From Enterococcus lemanii (GTDB lineage Bacteria; Bacillota; Bacilli; Lactobacillales; Enterococcaceae), in NCBI RefSeq assembly GCF_016909125.1, contig NZ_JAFBFD010000001.1, forward strand, positions 1 to 64,000: a stretch of DNA of 64,000 nt, read 5' to 3'. This document shows, one piece after another, positions 60,960 through 64,000 of this stretch. The notes beneath the pieces are model-generated. The model was not told the DNA's origin and did not search any database. It saw only the letters and a program-made list of their open reading frames with translations. Every line of letters starts with the position of its first letter. The stretch's first letter is position 1. The position numbers were made by a program, and so were the translations under genes.

Positions 60960-63194
60960 TTAAACTTTTTCAATCGGGGCAAAGGCTGCTAATAAGCGCT
61001 TGATGCCTTGTTGGGCAAAAGCGATTGATAATTCGGTTTTTTCTCCTTGCCCACTCACTTGAACGACCGTTCCAACGCCCCAAACTTTGTGCGTGGCTTT
61101 ATCTCCGACGCGCCAATCTTGGTTTTCGCCACCGGTTGCTTGTTTGTGACTAACGCCAACTTTAGTCGTTTGGTGATACTTGGGTTTTAAATACTGCGGC
61201 TGGGCAACTTTTTTAGGGGCTGTTGAATGCGCGCTTGTTTGTACCAAAAGATCTTCATCGATTTCACGGATAAAACGTGACGGTTGATTTGATTGTGCCC
61301 GGCCATATAGCATACGGTAAGAAGCATTGGTTAGATAGAGCTTTTCTTCCGCACGTGTAATCCCAACATAAGCTAAACGACGCTCTTCTTCCAAATCTTT
61401 TTCTTCAGTCAATGAACGTGAAAGCGGGAAGATATTTTCTTCCATTCCGATTAAAAAAACAATCGGAAATTCAAGACCTTTGGCTGCATGCAAAGTCATT
61501 AATGTTACTTGGGAAGTCACTTCTTCATACGAATCAATATCCGATAATAAGGCCAATTCATTTAAAAATATGACGAGTTTTTCTTCTGGTGACGCCTCAT
61601 TGTCTTGTGCTTCCAATTTAAATCGTTTATCAAATTCAGTCGTTACGGTTAAGAATTCCTCTAAGTTTTCCATTCTGGTTTGCGCCTCTAACGTGTTTTG
61701 GATACGCAAATCATTCAGGTAACCACTTTTTTCTAACACTTCTTCCGTTAATTCCGTAACAGATAAATAGGGAATCATTTGAGTGAAACTTGCCATTATT
61801 TCACCGAAAGCTTTTAATTCACGACCAGCTTTACCAGAAATATTGGCAAGATCAGCATTCTGAGCTGCTTCTAATAGCGGCCATTCATGCAAAGCAGCAA
61901 AGTGGCGTAATTTTTCGACGGAGCTTGCGCCAATGCCTCTTTTGGGGACATTAACAATTCGTTCTAAACTCAAAGAATCACTTGGATTCGCAATGGCACT
62001 CAAATAAGCTAAAATATCTTTTATTTCTTTGCGGTCGTAGAACTTGTGGCCCCCAACCATTGTATAAGGCACATTGGCTCTTAAGAGCGCGTCTTCAATG
62101 GCACGCGATTGGGCATTGGTTCGATACAAAACCGCAAAATCTGAAAATTGACGATTTTGCGCTTGCATTTCTTGTCCAATTTGGCGCACGATAAATTGCC
62201 CTTCATCGCGTTCACTTTCCCCACGATAATAAGTAATTTTAGCGCCTTCCTCTTTATCGGTCCATAGTTTTTTGGCACGACGATTCCGATTGTTTTGAAT
62301 GACTTGATTCGCTGCTGTTAAAATGGTTTTACTTGAGCGATAGTTTTGCTCTAACAAAATTACTTGAGCTAATGGGTAGTCTTTTTCAAAATCTAAAATA
62401 TTTTGCATATCGGCCCCACGCCAACCATAAATACTTTGATCCGCATCTCCAACGACACAAAGATTACGAAAACGAGCCGCTAATAAATTGACTAATGTAT
62501 ATTGTGCATGGTTCGTATCTTGATACTCATCGACGTGAATATATTGAAATTTATTTTGATAATAGCCTAAAACTTCGGGTACTTCGTTAAACAAACGAAT
62601 CGTATTCATAATCAAGTCATCAAAATCCATACATTGATTGAATTGCAATTCTTTTTGGTAACGTATATAACACTTCGCGACGATTTTCTCAAAAAAATCA
62701 CCTTGCTGTGCTTCATATTTTTTTGGTGTTAATAAACTATTTTTTGCATTTGAAATAGCCGCTAAAATACCACGAGCTTCGTATTTTTTTGGATCAATGT
62801 TCAATTCTTTTAAAATTCTTTTCATTAATGTTAGCTGTTCAGATGAATCAATAATCGTAAAATTCCGTTCATAACCAATTCGATCAATTTCGCGCCTTAA
62901 AATGCGTACACACATTGAATGAAACGTTGAAACCCAGACATCATCGCCTTGTGCACCAAGTAATTGGCTAACTCGTTCTTTCATTTCACGAGCCGCTTTA
63001 TTCGTAAAAGTAATGGCTAATATGTTCCAAGGGTTCACCATTTTTTCTTCAATTAAGTAAGCAATACGATGCGTTAACACACGCGTTTTCCCACTACCTG
63101 CTCCAGCCATGAGCAATAAAGGTCCCTCAGTCGTTTGTACTGCTTTTTTTTGTTGCTCATTCATTCCGTTTAATAATGATTTTTTGGACGACAT
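60960..63194 (-). CDS. pcrA: ATP-dependent DNA helicase PcrA
   Basis: 744 residues. UvrD/Rep family motifs are complete: [34 protein letters not shown] (Walker A), [31 protein letters not shown] (DExQ), [39 protein letters not shown], and [20 protein letters not shown]. The C-terminal Tudor-like end contains [20 protein letters not shown]. Required for repair and plasmid rolling-circle replication. It leads the pcrA-ligA pair. Confidence 0.97.
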   Translation of the reverse strand: MSSKKSLLNGMNEQQKKAVQTTEGPLLLMAGAGSGKTRVLTHRIAYLIEEKMVNPWNILAITFTNKAAREMKERVSQLLGAQGDDVWVSTFHSMCVRILRREIDRIGYERNFTIIDSSEQLTLMKRILKELNIDPKKYEARGILAAISNAKNSLLTPKKYEAQQGDFFEKIVAKCYIRYQKELQFNQCMDFDDLIMNTIRLFNEVPEVLGYYQNKFQYIHVDEYQDTNHAQYTLVNLLAARFRNLCVVGDADQSIYGWRGADMQNILDFEKDYPLAQVILLEQNYRSSKTILTAANQVIQNNRNRRAKKLWTDKEEGAKITYYRGESERDEGQFIVRQIGQEMQAQNRQFSDFAVLYRTNAQSRAIEDALLRANVPYTMVGGHKFYDRKEIKDILAYLSAIANPSDSLSLERIVNVPKRGIGASSVEKLRHFAALHEWPLLEAAQNADLANISGKAGRELKAFGEIMASFTQMIPYLSVTELTEEVLEKSGYLNDLRIQNTLEAQTRMENLEEFLTVTTEFDKRFKLEAQDNEASPEEKLVIFLNELALLSDIDSYEEVTSQVTLMTLHAAKGLEFPIVFLIGMEENIFPLSRSLTEEKDLEEERRLAYVGITRAEEKLYLTNASYRMLYGRAQSNQPSRFIREIDEDLLVQTSAHSTAPKKVAQPQYLKPKYHQTTKVGVSHKQATGGENQDWRVGDKATHKVWGVGTVVQVSGQGEKTELSIAFAQQGIKRLLAAFAPIEKV

Positions 63195-63230
63195 GAAATT
63201 CCAACATCCTTTCTTTTTTCAATCTTAACA

Positions 63231-63258
63231 ATTATAGCATTTTCTCCTTCACTCTCAA
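63231..63258 (-). promoter_or_regulatory. pcrA promoter
   Basis: Minus strand -35 TTGAGA (63253-63258), 16 bp, -10 TATAAT (63231-63236) with an upstream TG (extended -10). About 37 bp upstream of the pcrA ATG. Confidence 0.7.
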
Positions 63259-63339
63259 AGAGAACAACGACTGTTAGACATTGAAAATAAAAATAGCCTT
63301 TGAAACAAATCCTTTTTTTAACTAAAAGGATTGAAAATA

Positions 63340-63388
63340 CCGCTATGATTGTTTATGATTGATTTTGGTTGTTTTTGATTGATTTATT
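63340..63388. promoter_or_regulatory. Candidate operator: repeated TGATTG motifs before the DeoR gene
   Basis: ATGATTGTTTATGATTGATT, then TTGGTTGTTTTTGATTGATT is a four-fold repeat of TGATTG/TGGTTG-like units about 10-12 bp apart, next to and overlapping the promoter of the DeoR-type regulator. Repeats of this kind are usual targets of sugar DeoR/FruR-type regulators, so self-regulation is likely. Confidence 0.5.
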
Positions 63389-63407
63389 TTTCATACCATG
63401 CTATTAT
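63379..63407 (+). promoter_or_regulatory. Promoter of the DeoR-type regulator gene
   Basis: -35 TTGATT (63379-63384), 17 bp, -10 TATTAT (63402-63407) with TG at 63399-63400 (extended -10). The gene starts 22 bp downstream. Confidence 0.6.
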
Positions 63408-63428
63408 ACATTCGAAGGAGGGATGTAA

Positions 63429-64000
63429 ATGCTTACAACCGAGAGGCATCTATTAATTCTTCAAATACTAGATGCACAAGAGATGGTTACTATTCATGAA
63501 TTGCTCGCCACCTTAGGTATTTCTGAATCCACTTTACGAAGAGACTTGCAGACACTAGAAGATCAAGGGGCTTTAATCCGCGTTCACGGAGGTGCCCAAA
63601 GAAAAGATCCACTTACCTATGAAGCTTCTTTAAAAGAAAAGACGCAAAAAAATCACGATGAGAAACAAGCCATCGCGCAATTTGCCGCACGATTTGTTCA
63701 ACCAAATGAAATTATTTATTTAGATGCCGGCTCAACAACGCTTGAAATGATCAACTACTTGCCAAAAGATGCCAATTTAAAGATTGTTACAAATGCGATT
63801 TCTCACGGTGTTCATTTAACCGAATTAGGTTTTGAAGCAATTATTCTAGGCGGAACGATTAAATCTTCCACTTTGGCAATTATCGGTGCGACAGCCTTAC
63901 AACAAGTTCAAAAGATGTATTTTGATCGTGTCTTTCTAGGTACTAACGGCATTGACCTCCAAGCTGGTTTTACTACTCCTGATTCCGAAGAAGCTTACTT
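63429..64000 (+). CDS. DeoR-family transcriptional regulator, partial (FruR/LacR type)
   Basis: At least 190 residues, cut by the window end. ATG 63429 with AAGGAGGGATGTAA ahead. N-terminal winged HTH: LTTERHLLILQILDAQEMVT, LLATLGISESTLRRDLQTLE, RVHGGAQRK. The effector domain follows: NEIIYLDAGSTTLEMINYL, TNAISHGVHL and VFLGTNGIDLQAGFTTPDSE. Members respond to sugar phosphates and usually head fructose (fruRKA), lactose or similar operons; the next gene lies outside. Confidence 0.9.
   Translation, partial: MLTTERHLLILQILDAQEMVTIHELLATLGISESTLRRDLQTLEDQGALIRVHGGAQRKDPLTYEASLKEKTQKNHDEKQAIAQFAARFVQPNEIIYLDAGSTTLEMINYLPKDANLKIVTNAISHGVHLTELGFEAIILGGTIKSSTLAIIGATALQQVQKMYFDRVFLGTNGIDLQAGFTTPDSEEAY

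Overview
The window comes from a low-GC Gram-positive bacterium of the Enterococcaceae (Enterococcus or Vagococcus type). This rests on the chromosomal block pcrA-ligA-gatC-gatA-gatB-dgkB-rlmD (about 53.1-63.2 kb, all on the minus strand) and on the close match of the encoded proteins to enterococcal consensus as I know it. A DeoR-type sugar regulator starts divergently at 63.4 kb and runs off the window.

Nearly everything else (about 1.96-53.1 kb, also minus strand) is one integrated phage or phage-like element that starts right at the 3' end of rlmD. Its layout resembles the streptococcal Phi-m46.1 type of prophage, which uses the rum/rlmD methyltransferase gene as target. Read from rlmD it holds: an Xre-type regulator with its promoter inside an inverted repeat; an hsdM remnant; a defence-like island (EVFTP protein, GIY-YIG/helicase/methylase fusion, NPPY methylase subunit, PD-(D/E)XK-RAMA protein, ImmA/IrrE-type metallopeptidase); two terminators; a sigma-like protein; antirepressor; VapE helicase-primase; VRR-NUC nuclease; SNF2 helicase; a DUF1492/ArpU-like late regulator; HNH nuclease; small terminase; phage-borne metK; a ParB-methyltransferase fusion; large terminase; HK97-type head genes; siphovirus tail genes with a -1 frameshift chaperone and a GH18 protein; holin and GH25/Cpl-7 lysin; a replication set (RecB-like DUF2800, SSB-like DUF2815, Pol I-type polymerase); and three consecutive serine-recombinase genes.

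Between the recombinases and the left end sit two antibiotic resistance genes, lsa(E) (ARE-ABC-F) and lnu(B) (lincosamide nucleotidyltransferase). lsa(E) has a visible promoter, leader ORF and attenuator-like hairpin. At 1.92-1.99 kb lies the 3' end of a second rum-like gene, followed by a GNAT acetyltransferase and then a second att-like copy at 1.38-1.42 kb. This implies stacked insertions at one target. The far left is wreckage: a group II intron RT fragment fused to a fragment of a second, different portal gene, which is cut by an ISLre2-type insertion sequence running off the window.

The most interesting unexplained points are the island at 43.7-52 kb, with methylase motifs spread over three proteins; a pair of 15-bp palindromes around the terminators beside it; two families of repeated non-coding elements placed just upstream of phage operon starts; and the paired att-like sites.
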